Of a DNA stretch of 64,000 nucleotides, positions 45,149 through 54,499 are shown one piece after another. The notes beneath the pieces were generated by a model. It was not told the DNA's origin. It worked only from the letters and a program-made list of their open reading frames with translations, and made no database searches. Position numbers and translations under genes: made by a program. Numbering within the stretch: position 1 is the stretch's first letter; each line of letters opens with the position of its first letter. Source of the stretch: Dokdonella sp. (GTDB taxonomy: Bacteria > Pseudomonadota > Gammaproteobacteria > Xanthomonadales > Rhodanobacteraceae); the NCBI RefSeq assembly GCF_019634775.1, contig NZ_JAHCAS010000001.1:496001-560000 (forward strand). Reading direction: 5' to 3'.

Positions 45149-45718
45149 ATGGCAATGCCGGATCGCAACACGCTGCTCATCGTCGCACTGGCCATCGTCG
45201 GCGCGCTCGGCGGTCTCGGCCTGAGCCTGTGGCTGCGGCCGCCGTCGGCGCCCTTGCCCGTGGCGACCACGACGATGCAGGCGCGCACGCTCGCCATCGG
45301 CGACCTGCGCGAGGATGTCGCGCTGCCCGACCGCGAAGGCCGCACACGGCACCTGTCGGAATGGGATGGCCGGCTCGTGCTGCTGAACTTCTGGGCGAGC
45401 TGGTGCGGCCCCTGCCGCGAGGAAATGCCGTTGCTCGATCAGATGCAGGCGCGGCATGCGGACAAGGGGCTCACCGTGATCGGCATCGCCGCCGAGGAGG
45501 CCGAACCGGCGCTCGCCTTCCTGCAATCGCATCCGGTCGACTATCAGATCTTGATCGACGCGCCGGCCGGAACGGCCGATGTCTCGCTGCGCTTCGGCAA
45601 CACGCGCAGCGTGCTGCCGTACAACGTGCTGATCGGCCGCGACGGCCGCATCCTCGCCAGCCGCGTCGGCAACTTCGACGAGGCGGGCCTCGAACGCTGG
45701 CTGGCGCCGCATCTGTGA
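45149..45718 (+). CDS. TlpA-family membrane-anchored thioredoxin
   Basis: The 189-residue protein starts three bases after dsbD. One N-terminal membrane helix (LLIVALAIVGALGGLGLSLW) anchors a periplasmic thioredoxin fold with active site FWASWCGPCREEMP (C86/C89) and cis-Pro in SVLPYNVLIG. It likely receives electrons from DsbD and reduces periplasmic disulfides, for example in cytochrome c assembly. Confidence 0.92.
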   Translation: MAMPDRNTLLIVALAIVGALGGLGLSLWLRPPSAPLPVATTTMQARTLAIGDLREDVALPDREGRTRHLSEWDGRLVLLNFWASWCGPCREEMPLLDQMQARHADKGLTVIGIAAEEAEPALAFLQSHPVDYQILIDAPAGTADVSLRFGNTRSVLPYNVLIGRDGRILASRVGNFDEAGLERWLAPHL

Positions 45719-45833
45719 TCAGGTGGGCCGGGCCGCCACGTGCCGGCGTCGATCCGGTTGCCGCGGGCTGCGGCACACGGTTCCCGTTTCCGGATCGGCG
45801 GGCGCATGACCGTCGTCGTGGACGATGACTCGG

Positions 45834-45892
45834 GATGCCCTGATCAACCCCACAGACGCCATTGTGGGATTGATCGGAGCATCCCAGGGACG
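45834..45892. terminator. Imperfect palindrome between convergent genes
   Basis: GGGATGC..TGATCAA.CCCACA and TGTGGG.TTGATC..GCATCCC form a long interrupted stem between tlpA (+) and the GTPase gene (-). It is one of the GATGCCCTGATC repeats and could terminate transcription from both sides. Confidence 0.65.
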
Positions 45893-45897
45893 CCTCC

Positions 45898-46422
45898 TCA
45901 AACCATGTTTCCCCGCGCAACCATGGCAACGATCATGTTGATCAGATAGAGCACGTCATCGCGCTCACGCGGATCGATGGCGACGACCGGCAGGTCGAGA
46001 CCGCACTGCGCGAGATGACGCACATGGTCTTCCGGCGAAGTTGCCGCGGCAGCATCCTGGCGATTCAGGGCGACGATTGCAGGCACCGCGCCGATCAGTT
46101 CCGCGCTCCAGGTCAGATGCCTTTCGAGCGTGGCCAGCGAATCCGGTCGTGTGCTGTCGATGAGGATGACCAGGCCCATCACGCCTTCGCCGAGCAGGGG
46201 TCGAAGGGCATCGAAGTTCTCATCACCCGCTATGCCATAGAGATGCAGCACATCGCCATCGTCCAGGGTGAGCTCGCCGACATCGAGGACCACGCTGATG
46301 TTGCCCAATGCCGGGATCAACAACGCTCCGGCATCGACCGGCCGATCGTCGCTGACCGCGCGGATCGCAGTCGTCTTGCCGACGCCGGCGGCGCCGATGA
46401 AGACCAGCTTGTGGGTGTTCAC
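45898..46422 (-). CDS. Small GTPase (MglA/CvnD-like)
   Basis: The 174-residue protein has a P-loop GAAGVGKT (10-17), a switch-II-like LYGIAGDENFD (where relatives have LYGTPGQERF), and NRQD (120-123) as the G4 motif. The ordering and the VVLDVGELTL strand match the family of Streptomyces conservon GTPases and MglA-like regulators. It probably acts as a nucleotide-dependent switch. It is translationally coupled (ATGA) to the upstream gene, which does not look like a roadblock protein, the usual partner. Confidence 0.8.
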   Translation of the reverse strand: MNTHKLVFIGAAGVGKTTAIRAVSDDRPVDAGALLIPALGNISVVLDVGELTLDDGDVLHLYGIAGDENFDALRPLLGEGVMGLVILIDSTRPDSLATLERHLTWSAELIGAVPAIVALNRQDAAAATSPEDHVRHLAQCGLDLPVVAIDPRERDDVLYLINMIVAMVARGNMV

Positions 46423-47126
46423 CGCGCCCCCGACAATTCACGCAGGCGCGCGCGCAGATGCTGCATGAACGATGGTGACGGGATCGTCGCCGGTTCCGGC
46501 GCACCGGACCGCTGTGATGGACGCAGTTCCAGTCGTGCCTGTCGCGCCTGCAACAGCCGGTAGATGCCCTGGCGCAGCTGCGCTTCGTCGAGACCCTCGA
46601 TGGCCGCCGCCTCGAGCACGGCCGGCAGACGCGCACCGCGATGCAGGCAGGCGAACACGCCGATCCAACGCAAGTGGTCGGGCAGGCGCGCGAGATTCGG
46701 CCACAGCTCCAGTTTTAGGAAGGCATCCGGATGCACGAGCTTGACCGCGACGCTGCGCTGGAAGTCCGCGTCGGCACCGTTCAGCCAGGCGATTTCCTCG
46801 CGCCGCAGGATCGTGCGCGCGTTCGCATGCAGGGTTTCGGCGATCTGCAGGCTGAGCGGTTCGTGTCGCTGCACCGGCGCATTCCTGGCGAGGGCGTGGG
46901 CAACGACGGAGTAGGACTGGTCGAAGGCGATGCCGGTCCTGCCGGGGATCATCACGCAATATCCCCATTCGCCGTGGCAGCGCAGCGGACCGAGTGCCGA
47001 ATCGTCCAGTGCCGTGATCAGCCCGTCCTGCGCCTTCGCGGCGGCATCGGCATCCGCTTGGCGCTTGCGCGGCACGATCAGGTCCCGCGGATCGGGAGTC
47101 GTCGGTGGCGTCGGCTGGTCGTTCAT
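46419..47126 (-). CDS. Hypothetical partner of small GTPase
   Basis: The 235-residue protein is best started at the ATG at 47124-47126 (MNDQPTPPTTPDPRDLIVPR). The central part has RCHGEWGYCVMIPGRTGIAF and IAETLHANARTILRREEIAW; the C-terminal region (about 165-205, EAAAIEGLDEAQLRQGIYRL) may be a small helical or winged-helix domain. I recognise no family. Overlap of four bases with the GTPase gene implies the two act together. About 296 bases upstream hold no gene. Confidence 0.65.
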   Translation of the reverse strand: MNDQPTPPTTPDPRDLIVPRKRQADADAAAKAQDGLITALDDSALGPLRCHGEWGYCVMIPGRTGIAFDQSYSVVAHALARNAPVQRHEPLSLQIAETLHANARTILRREEIAWLNGADADFQRSVAVKLVHPDAFLKLELWPNLARLPDHLRWIGVFACLHRGARLPAVLEAAAIEGLDEAQLRQGIYRLLQARQARLELRPSQRSGAPEPATIPSPSFMQHLRARLRELSGAR

Positions 47127-47422
47127 CGGCACTGGCGCTGGAGGAAGGAAGACGGCCCGTCACGTGAATGCCGTCGAATGCGCATGCGGCTCTGCAAGAG
47201 CCCTGCCAACCACGGCACGAAGCCGGAGCAGTCAAGATGTTTGACAGTTGGCGACGATGTGAAGCGCGCCTGGGCGGCATGCGCGCCGGATATTCCTCCT
47301 GGCCGGCGCGGAGGGCGTCCGGATCCATCCTGAACAGGATGCGTCGCGACATCTTCATGGCGGGCGGATTGCTGCGCCCCGGCCGCGTCCAGTGTCAGCT
47401 TCGGACACTCACGGGATGCCCG

Positions 47423-49045
47423 TCACACCGACAGGCGCGCCGCCACGAGATCGAGTTCGCCATCGAGTTTCTGCAGCACGGTGTCGTCGATCGCGGCATT
47501 CCTGCGCAGTTGGCGGTAGGTGCTGCGTTCGGCCTCCAGGCCGACCAGGCGCAGCTTGCGTTCGATCTCGCGCGCGTGGCGGGCCTGCCTTGGGCCGGAC
47601 TGCCCCGGCGTCGCGTGCACGCGGCGGCGATAGTCCTCCATCACGCGCGCGGCGATGTCCGCATAGAGCGACGCATCGGTGCGCTCGCTTGCCAGTTCGT
47701 GGAGCTTGTCCTCGATAGCGCGGATGGCGGCGACGGCGGCGGCTACGCGTGCCTCGCCTTCGAGGTGGTCGTGATCGTCCTCGGGCAGTTCCAGGCCACG
47801 CAGCACCTGCGGCAGGGCGAAGCTCGCGGCCAGCAGTGACATCAGGATCACGCCCGCGGCGAGGAAGATGGCCAGATCTCGCGCGGGGAAGGGGCTGCCG
47901 TCGTTCATCGCCAGCGGCAGGGTCATCACGCCGGCGAGCGTAAGCGCACCACGCACGCCGGCCAGCGACATCGCCGCGACCGCGCGCCAGGCCACCGGCG
48001 GATGCGCCTCGCCACGCCTGCGCGCCCGGTACACGGTGATGCGCAACGATACCCACACCCAGGCGAAGCGCATCGACGCCAGCGCCGCATTGATCACCAG
48101 CACGTACACCAGCAGCCACCACGGGTTGTCATGCCCGGTGTCGGCCACCGTGTTGATCGAACGATCGAGCAGGGCCGGAAGCTGTTCCCCCAGCAGGACG
48201 AAGATCGTGCCGTTGAGGATGAACTGCACCGTGTCCCAGAACGCGCGGCGCTGCACGCGCGTGGTCGCCATCAACGTGCCTGACTCGAAAAAGGTCATGC
48301 TGATGCCGGCCGCGACTGCGGCGAGGATGCCCGACGCATGGAAGTGCTCGGCGGCGAGATACGAAGCAAAAGGGATCAGCACGCTGATCAGGATGCTCGA
48401 ACCCGGATCTTCACCAAAGCGACGTACCGCGAAGCTCTTGACCCGTGTCACCACCCAGGCCACCGCGACACCGATCCCAAGGCCACCAAGCGCCACCCAG
48501 CTGAAGCTGACCAACGCATCGGCAAGCGAGAACGCACCGGTCAGCGCGGCGGCCACGGCAAAGCGCATGCAGACCAGGCCTGAAGCGTCGTTGAGCAGCG
48601 ACTCACCTTCCAGGATGTGCATCATCCGCTTCGGAATCGGCACACGCTGCGCGATCGCCGACACCGCGATCGGATCGGTGGGCGAAAGGATCGCCGCGAG
48701 CGCGAACGACACCGCATACGGCATGGCCGGAATCAGCCAGTGGATGAACAGGCCGACACCAAGCACGGTCATCACCACCAGGCCGAGCGCCAGCTCCAGC
48801 ACCATGCCCTTGTCGCGGAACAGTTCGTCCTTGGGGATGCGCCAGCCGTCGAGGAACAGCAGCGGCGGCAGGAACAGCAGGAAGAACAGATGTGGATCCA
48901 GTTCCACGCTTTCACCGGTGACCTGCACCAGGGCGAACCCGAGTGCGATCTGCACCAGTGGCAACGGCAGCCGCGTGGCGCGCGCGAGCAGGCCGCTGAC
49001 GGTGACGGCCAGCAGCATGACCAGAACGATGGTGATGGTGTGCAT
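47423..49045 (-). CDS. CPA1-family Na+/H+ antiporter
   Basis: The 540-residue protein starts at the ATG at 49043-49045 (MHTITIVLVMLLAVTVSGLL) behind GGAGG. About twelve transmembrane helices fill residues 1-420, with AILSPTDPIAVSAI and EGESLLNDASGLV carrying the conserved ion-binding Asp and Asn-Asp. Residues 430-540 form a cytosolic helical tail with coiled-coil character. It exchanges Na+ or K+ for H+ for pH and salt homeostasis. A palindromic element lies 85 bases upstream. Confidence 0.9.
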   Translation of the reverse strand: MHTITIVLVMLLAVTVSGLLARATRLPLPLVQIALGFALVQVTGESVELDPHLFFLLFLPPLLFLDGWRIPKDELFRDKGMVLELALGLVVMTVLGVGLFIHWLIPAMPYAVSFALAAILSPTDPIAVSAIAQRVPIPKRMMHILEGESLLNDASGLVCMRFAVAAALTGAFSLADALVSFSWVALGGLGIGVAVAWVVTRVKSFAVRRFGEDPGSSILISVLIPFASYLAAEHFHASGILAAVAAGISMTFFESGTLMATTRVQRRAFWDTVQFILNGTIFVLLGEQLPALLDRSINTVADTGHDNPWWLLVYVLVINAALASMRFAWVWVSLRITVYRARRRGEAHPPVAWRAVAAMSLAGVRGALTLAGVMTLPLAMNDGSPFPARDLAIFLAAGVILMSLLAASFALPQVLRGLELPEDDHDHLEGEARVAAAVAAIRAIEDKLHELASERTDASLYADIAARVMEDYRRRVHATPGQSGPRQARHAREIERKLRLVGLEAERSTYRQLRRNAAIDDTVLQKLDGELDLVAARLSV

Positions 49046-49130
49046 CGCGCGTGCCTCCGTGGCGGGATCGGCCTGCGGGTGGTCCGAAGCGCGAAGGATA
49101 CCGAAGGCGTGTGAGAGCCGGGATTCGGTG

Positions 49131-49238
49131 GAGCCGGGATTGGGGATTGGGGATTCGGCAGAGTGGAAAAGCAGCGGCGCGCGATACCCTGCTTTGCCGA
49201 ATCCCGAATCCCGAATCCCGAATCCCCAATCCCGGCTC
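49131..49238. repeat. GGGATT palindromic element upstream of sigma gene
   Basis: GAGCCGGGATTGGGGATT, then GGGGATTCGGCA (49131-49160), pairs with TGCCGAATCCC...CCAATCCCGGCTC (49195-49238), with tandem GAATCCC units on the right arm. The 34-base centre has its own AAAGCAG/CTGCTTT stem. It sits between the divergent antiporter and sigma genes; its right end is two bases before an ATG (49241). Confidence 0.9.
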
Positions 49239-49279
49239 CCATGGTTGCTGCCAGCCCCCAAGCGAGCGAGGATTGGCCG

Positions 49280-49849
49280 GTGAATGAAGTAAGCCAATTG
49301 CTGGCCGCAGCCAACGACGGTGACCGCGAGGCGGGCGACCGCGCATTCGCGCTGGTGTACGCCGACCTCAAGCGTCTGGCGCGGCGCCAGGCGATGTCCG
49401 GCGGGGCCGGGCACGGCGCCACCTCGCTGGTGCATGAAGCCTGGTTGCGCATGAACCAGGCCGACGCCCTGCGCGGCAACGACCGCGACCACTTCTATGC
49501 CCTGTCGGCGCGCGTCATGCGGCAACTGGCCGTCGATCGCGCGCGCCACGTGACCGCGGCCAAGCGCGGCGGCGGGGAGGTCGAGGACGACATCGACATG
49601 CTGGCCGATCATGTCGGCGCGCTCGGCCAGGCCGAGCGTCTGCTCGAACTCGACCAGGCCCTGCAGCGCCTCGCAGCGATCGATCCGCAGTTGGTGCGAC
49701 TGGTCGAGATGCGTTTCTTCGCCGGGCTGGAACTGGAAGAGATCGAATCGCTGACCGGCCGTTCGGCGCGCAGCCTGCGGCGCGACTGGCGGCGCGCGCG
49801 CGCCGTGCTGAACATGGCACCCGATGGCGGAGCCGACGCGGATGGATGA
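49280..49849 (+). CDS. ECF sigma factor, kinase-associated type
   Basis: The 189-residue protein is started at GTG 49280, behind GAGG; an in-frame ATG at 49241 touches the palindrome. Region 2 reads ALVYADLKRLARRQ...ATSLVHEAWLRM...HFYALSARVMRQLAVDRAR, and region 4 MRFFAGLELEEIESLTGRSA then RSLRRDWRRAR. This is the Sigma70_ECF/TIGR02999 type. It overlaps the kinase gene by eight bases (ATGGATGA), giving the order sigma then kinase. Confidence 0.9.
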   Translation: MNEVSQLLAAANDGDREAGDRAFALVYADLKRLARRQAMSGGAGHGATSLVHEAWLRMNQADALRGNDRDHFYALSARVMRQLAVDRARHVTAAKRGGGEVEDDIDMLADHVGALGQAERLLELDQALQRLAAIDPQLVRLVEMRFFAGLELEEIESLTGRSARSLRRDWRRARAVLNMAPDGGADADG

Positions 49850-52382
49850 GGCGCGCTGGCAGGCGCTCTCGCAGCATCTGGCCGAATTGTTCGAGATGGA
49901 CCCGGCGCGGCACGCCGCCTATCTGGCACGCATCGCCGCCGACGACACCACAATGGCCACGGATCTGGCGCGCCTGCTCGAAGCCGAGGCGCGCGAGGGC
50001 CTGATCGACGAAGGCATGGCCGGCGCGGCACCGGCGATCCTCAGTGAACTGACCGGCGGTTCCGCCGCTGCCGCCACATCGGGCCACGAGCGCCGCGTCG
50101 GCCCGTACCGGCTCGTCGAATGCGTCGGTCGCGGCGGCATGGGCGAAATCTGGCGAGGCGAGCGTGACGGCGATTTCACCCAGATCGTGGCGGTGAAGCT
50201 GATCCGCCCGCTACTCGACAGCCCACACCTGCGCGAGCGTTTCGCGCGCGAGCGTCGCATCCTGGCGCGCCTGGAACACCCAGGCATCGCGCGCCTGTTC
50301 GACGGCGGCGTCACCGATGACGGCATCCCGTGGTACGCGATGGAGTTCGTGCGCGGGCAGGACATCGTGCAGCATGTGCAGCACAAACAACCCGGCCTGC
50401 GCGAGCGCGTCGAACTGATGCTGCAGGTCTGCGACGCGGTCGCCTACGCGCAGGCGCAGCTTGTCGTGCATCGTGACATCAAGCCATCCAACCTGATGAT
50501 GGACGAAGCCGGCCGCGTGCGTGTGCTTGACTTCGGCATCGCCCACCTGCTCGATGACAGTCTCGAAGCTCGCCTCACCGGCACCAGCATGCGGCTCTAC
50601 TCGCCGAGCTACGCCGCGCCCGAACAGATCCGCGGCCAGCGCGTCGGTACCGCCACCGACGTGTTTTCGCTCGGCGCAGTGCTGTACGAACTCATCACCG
50701 GCCAGCCGCCGTACCCCGCGCGCAGCGCCGCGCCCGATCGCCTGCTCGCCACGCTCGACGAGGAAACCGCGCCGCGTCCGAGCCGCGCGCTGCGCGCATC
50801 GACCGGCACCTCGTCGATCAGCCTGCGCGGACTCGACGCGGACCTCGACACCATCGTCGCCACCGCGCTGCAACCCGAAGCCGCGCGCCGCTACGTCGGC
50901 GCGGCGCAACTGGCTGACGATCTTCGCCGCTGGCTCGACGGCCACCCGATCGCCGCGCGCCCGGATACCACCGGCTACCGCGTCGCGCGCTTCGTCGCGC
51001 GCCATCGCGTGGCCGTCGCCAGCGCCGCCGCCATACTGCTGGCCCTCATGGTCGGCCTCGGCGTGGCCCTGTGGCAGACCCGGATCGCACGCGAACAGGC
51101 CGAGCGCAGCGAGCAGACCTTCAGCTTCGTCATGTCCCTCATCAACCAGATGACCCCAGCCCGCACCGGCACCGACATGACCGTCAACGCCCTGCTGCAC
51201 GAAGGCCTCAAGCGCATCGACGAGGAGTTGCCCGACGCGCCGGACATCCGCGCCTTCCTGCGTGGCGATTTCGCCAAGGCGCTCTCCGGCCTCGGCGAAT
51301 ACGAGGCCGCGCTGCCGCACCAGGAGCGTGCGGTGCGCGAGATCGACACCCTGCCGGCCAGTGCGCGACGCGACGACTCCATGGCTGCCACCCTGGTCAA
51401 CCTCGCCCTCACCTATCGCCAACTGGCGAGGCTGGAGGATGCCGAAACCGCCGCACGACGCGCCCTGGCCCTGCTCGAACGGCTGCCCGGCGACGACCAC
51501 CGCCTCCACGCCATCCGCGCGCGCAGCATCCTCGCCAACATCGCCACCCGGCGCAACCGCACCGACGAGGCCATCGCCCTGCACGAGCGCGTTCTCGCCG
51601 ACCGCAGCACCTTGCCGAACGTGGGGCCGGCCGATCTGGCCGTGGACTACAACAACCTTGCCGCCGCCCATCTCACTGCGGATCGCCATGTGGATGCGGA
51701 ACGCCGCTATCGCGAACTGGATGCGCTGCTGCTGTCGGATCCGTCCACCCCGCCTTCGCGCCGTGTCTACGCACTGACCGGGCTGGCCTGGGCACTGTAC
51801 GGGCAGGCACGCCACGACGAGGCCATCGAATTGATCGACGTCGCGCAGGAACTGGGGGCGCGCACGCTCAACCGCGAACACCCGGTGGTCGTCAACGGTA
51901 ACGTGCTGCGTGCCCGCATCGCCCTCGCGCAGGGCGCCGACAACGAGGCCGACGCGTTGTTCGCTGCCGCCATTCCGAAGCTCTCGCCGCTGTATCGCGG
52001 CGCGGCAGAGCTGTACTGGGGCATGGGCTTGATGCGGCAAGGCCGCGAAGCCGACGCACTGGCGCAGCTCGATGCCGCCGTCAAGCATCTCACCGACGAC
52101 AGTGCGCAAGCCCTGCTGGCGAACACCGCGCATGCCGCGCTGCGTTCGCGCACGGAACCGCAGGCGCTCGACGAAGCGCGGCAAAGCCTCGCCCGCTTCG
52201 TCGACAGCGCGCAGACGCAGATCGACGAGTATCCGCGCGCCATGCTGCTGCTGGCCGATGCCCTCGCCCACCACGGCGGCCACGCCGAAGCACAGGCCCT
52301 GCGCCGCGAAGCCGCCGACGCCTTCGCGCGCATCTTCGGCCCGGAGCATCCCGATACGCGGGCTGCGATGGCAATGCCCTGA
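49842..52382 (+). CDS. Ser/Thr protein kinase with TPR region
   Basis: The 846-residue protein is started at ATG 49842 with GGAG nine bases upstream (ATG 49824 is possible). Kinase motifs are CVGRGGMGEIW, VAVK lysine K119, HRDIKPSN (210-217), DFG (230-232) and APE (259-261). A transmembrane helix lies at about 389-411, followed by TPR-like repeats outside the membrane. The gene is coupled to its ECF sigma factor and probably phosphorylates it. The stop codon lies inside an ATGCCCTGATC repeat. Confidence 0.92.
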   Translation: MDEARWQALSQHLAELFEMDPARHAAYLARIAADDTTMATDLARLLEAEAREGLIDEGMAGAAPAILSELTGGSAAAATSGHERRVGPYRLVECVGRGGMGEIWRGERDGDFTQIVAVKLIRPLLDSPHLRERFARERRILARLEHPGIARLFDGGVTDDGIPWYAMEFVRGQDIVQHVQHKQPGLRERVELMLQVCDAVAYAQAQLVVHRDIKPSNLMMDEAGRVRVLDFGIAHLLDDSLEARLTGTSMRLYSPSYAAPEQIRGQRVGTATDVFSLGAVLYELITGQPPYPARSAAPDRLLATLDEETAPRPSRALRASTGTSSISLRGLDADLDTIVATALQPEAARRYVGAAQLADDLRRWLDGHPIAARPDTTGYRVARFVARHRVAVASAAAILLALMVGLGVALWQTRIAREQAERSEQTFSFVMSLINQMTPARTGTDMTVNALLHEGLKRIDEELPDAPDIRAFLRGDFAKALSGLGEYEAALPHQERAVREIDTLPASARRDDSMAATLVNLALTYRQLARLEDAETAARRALALLERLPGDDHRLHAIRARSILANIATRRNRTDEAIALHERVLADRSTLPNVGPADLAVDYNNLAAAHLTADRHVDAERRYRELDALLLSDPSTPPSRRVYALTGLAWALYGQARHDEAIELIDVAQELGARTLNREHPVVVNGNVLRARIALAQGADNEADALFAAAIPKLSPLYRGAAELYWGMGLMRQGREADALAQLDAAVKHLTDDSAQALLANTAHAALRSRTEPQALDEARQSLARFVDSAQTQIDEYPRAMLLLADALAHHGGHAEAQALRREAADAFARIFGPEHPDTRAAMAMP

Positions 52383-52402
52383 TCCATTCGATCGCGACTA
52401 AA

Positions 52403-52440
52403 GTCGCTCCCACAGAGGATGTTGATTTTGTGGGAGCGAC
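52403..52440. terminator. Hairpin after kinase gene (REP-like)
   Basis: GTCGCTCCCACA / TGTGGGAGCGAC form a perfect 12-bp stem with a 14-base loop, 20 bases beyond the kinase stop. The sequence resembles dispersed GTGGGAGCGAC repeats of gammaproteobacteria. Confidence 0.7.
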
Positions 52441-52594
52441 TGACCAGCCGTTCGGTTGTTGAAAACCAGTCGCGATGCTTCTGGCCACCGATCGAAATGC
52501 CTTGGCCGCTGATTCGCGCTTTTTTTTCGTCAGGTGAATCGACCGCCCTTTTTCCCGGGCGTTCAAGGAGCCGCCATGCCTGCCGCGTCCCCGG

Positions 52595-53131
52595 TCATGG
52601 CCTGGCGGGAACCACCGGCGCGTCGAACCGCAGCTCGAAGGGTGGGGACATCTGCAGATCCTCCGCGTCACCGGCGTACTTCACATCGCCGGCGATGCGC
52701 CCCTTGCGCACCTTGACCGTCGATTTCACGCTGCGCTGGAAACAGTAGCCACAGCCATTTCCGGAGTAGCCCTCCCACGAGCCGTCCTTGGCGAACATCA
52801 GAAAAGCCACACGGAATCCCGGCACGCCGGTTTGCCTGATCGCCTTCGTGCGATCGGGCGCGGCATCGATCGCGGCGGCATCCAGCGGTGCGTTGGCGAT
52901 CGCCACGCGGATTCCCGGATTATTGAAAATGCCTACACCATCCTCCCAGGCATAGGCCCCGACGACATCGAAGGCGCCGCCCGCCGCAGCGAACTTCCCC
53001 TCCGCTTTGGCACCGGCCTTCACCGGCACCTTGCCGGCGTTGGCACCGATGCCAACGAAAACCGCAACAGCGATGGCCACTCCCGCGCAGCCAAGCATCC
53101 CCAACGCCGGGCCCATCAGCCTCTTCGACAT
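52595..53131 (-). CDS. Hypothetical exported or membrane-anchored protein
   Basis: The 178-residue protein has one N-terminal hydrophobic helix (MGPALGMLGCAGVAIAVAVF), then a Gly/Lys-rich linker, and a domain containing VVGAYAWEDGVGIFNNPGIR and EGYSGNGCGYCFQRSVKST with a CGYC pair. The domain is probably periplasmic. I recognise no family. It is divergent from the lipoprotein gene at 53287. Confidence 0.65.
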   Translation of the reverse strand: MSKRLMGPALGMLGCAGVAIAVAVFVGIGANAGKVPVKAGAKAEGKFAAAGGAFDVVGAYAWEDGVGIFNNPGIRVAIANAPLDAAAIDAAPDRTKAIRQTGVPGFRVAFLMFAKDGSWEGYSGNGCGYCFQRSVKSTVKVRKGRIAGDVKYAGDAEDLQMSPPFELRFDAPVVPARP

Positions 53132-53173
53132 CGTGTGCTCCCCGTTCCGGTCATGTCCGGTATCCCGTCAAAG

Positions 53174-53240
53174 CGGAAAAAGCCGGCGCCGGCGGCCAAC
53201 ACCCATTGCGGGCCTTGGCTGCTGACTCCGGCTTTTTCCG
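53174..53240. repeat. 13-bp inverted repeat between divergent genes
   Basis: CGGAAAAAGCCGG and CCGGCTTTTTCCG, 41 bases apart, lie between the hypothetical gene (52595-53131, minus) and the lipoprotein gene (53287, plus). It could be a regulator site or a cruciform-forming repeat. Confidence 0.6.
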
Positions 53241-53286
53241 TTGAGATGGATGTTGCGCAACGCCGCCGACCCGGAGATCGACACGC

Positions 53287-54228
53287 ATGCCCTTCCGTTC
53301 ACACCGCACCTTGGCCGCGTGCCTGCTGGCAGCGCTGCTGGCCATGACCGGCGGCTGCGCCTCGCTCGGCGGCTACGACACTCCGGTCGTCGACGCGTAC
53401 GGCTTCTTCGACGGCCGCAAGGTCATCGACGCCGTCGCCGTGCGCGACGGCGAAGGGCTGATCCTGATCTTCGCGCGCCTGCGCTTCGATCGCCGCCAAT
53501 GGCAGGACGATGCCCTGCTCACGCCCGAGGATCTCGGCCTGTTCCTGCGCAACGACGACGACTACGCACCGCGCCTCGAACTGCGTCTGGACGCGTCCGG
53601 TCGCCTGCTCGGACATCGCCTGCGCTACGGCAACCACTCGGCCGACTGGCACGACGCGAGCGCGCGCGCCGACGCGCTGCGCATCACCGTCCACGACGCC
53701 GACCGCCTTGCCGGTCATCTCGATCTGGTGACTCCCCGGCACGAAGCGCACATCGACTTCGACCTGCCGCTGCTGGCCTTCGGCCCGCTGCCGCGATCCG
53801 GCACGCCCCTGCCGGCCGATGGCGGCGAACCGGGCCGCTTCCTGCTGGAAAAATCCCGCGCCGCATGGGGCGGCGACCTCGACCGCGTGCTCGCCCTGAT
53901 GACACCACGCGAACGCAGCGCGGCGCTCGGCAGCCACGACGACGAGGGCCTGCGCGGTGACCTCGGCATGAGCGGTTCGTCGTTCTTCATGCTCAAGCAG
54001 CGCATGGCGATCCCGTACGTGGAACGCGTCGCCGGCGGCGTGCAGGATGGGGACACCGCCTGGGTGGACTTCATCGGATCGGACGGCATCATCGGTCACC
54101 ACGACATCACCGGAACCGTGGTGCTGGTACGCGACCGCGGCGGCTACTGGCGGGTGGACCGGGTCATCACGGCGGACGAAATCGAGCGCGAGCTGGACGT
54201 GCTCGAGTATGGAGAGAGCCCACGATGA
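53287..54228 (+). CDS. Hypothetical lipoprotein
   Basis: The 313-residue protein has a signal peptide with a lipobox-like MTGGC (C24), so it is likely anchored in the envelope. Residues 30-170 form a beta-rich domain (GLILIFARLRFDRRQWQDD); residues 185-310 look like a SnoaL/nuclear-transport-factor-type or lipoprotein accessory domain (FLLEKSRAAWGGDLDRVLAL, ... YWRVDRVITADEIERELD). I do not recognise it. The stretch from its end to 54499 holds one GATGCCCTGATC repeat (54337) and no gene. Confidence 0.75.
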   Translation: MPFRSHRTLAACLLAALLAMTGGCASLGGYDTPVVDAYGFFDGRKVIDAVAVRDGEGLILIFARLRFDRRQWQDDALLTPEDLGLFLRNDDDYAPRLELRLDASGRLLGHRLRYGNHSADWHDASARADALRITVHDADRLAGHLDLVTPRHEAHIDFDLPLLAFGPLPRSGTPLPADGGEPGRFLLEKSRAAWGGDLDRVLALMTPRERSAALGSHDDEGLRGDLGMSGSSFFMLKQRMAIPYVERVAGGVQDGDTAWVDFIGSDGIIGHHDITGTVVLVRDRGGYWRVDRVITADEIERELDVLEYGESPR

Positions 54229-54499
54229 CCGTGACACGCCAGCGTGGGCACCTGCTCACGGCCGCCGCGTCTTGCCGCTAGCGGCAGGCCTTCGGCAACG
54301 CCCGGTGCTGCGCGAGAACATCCACGCCTGCATGAAGATGCCCTGATCGAGGCCACCAGCGCAGCCGCCGGGGATGCCCGGGAGCATCCCTGCTGGACAC
54401 AACTTCGCCGAACGTCGCCGAACTGGACATGTCGGGCGCGTTCCACGACACTTGCGGCCGCGTTTGAACCGGCCCTTCGGCCGGCGCGGCGGAGTCGTC

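Noticed and set aside
42746..45712. 988-codon open frame antisense to dsbD and tlpA
   Set aside because: Low-complexity Arg/Glu/Gly product; the plus strand has all DsbD cysteine motifs.
49131..49240. Tandem GAATCCC units as a possible CRISPR or minisatellite
   Set aside because: Units are seven bases with no unique spacers and form arms of a palindrome shared with other gaps.
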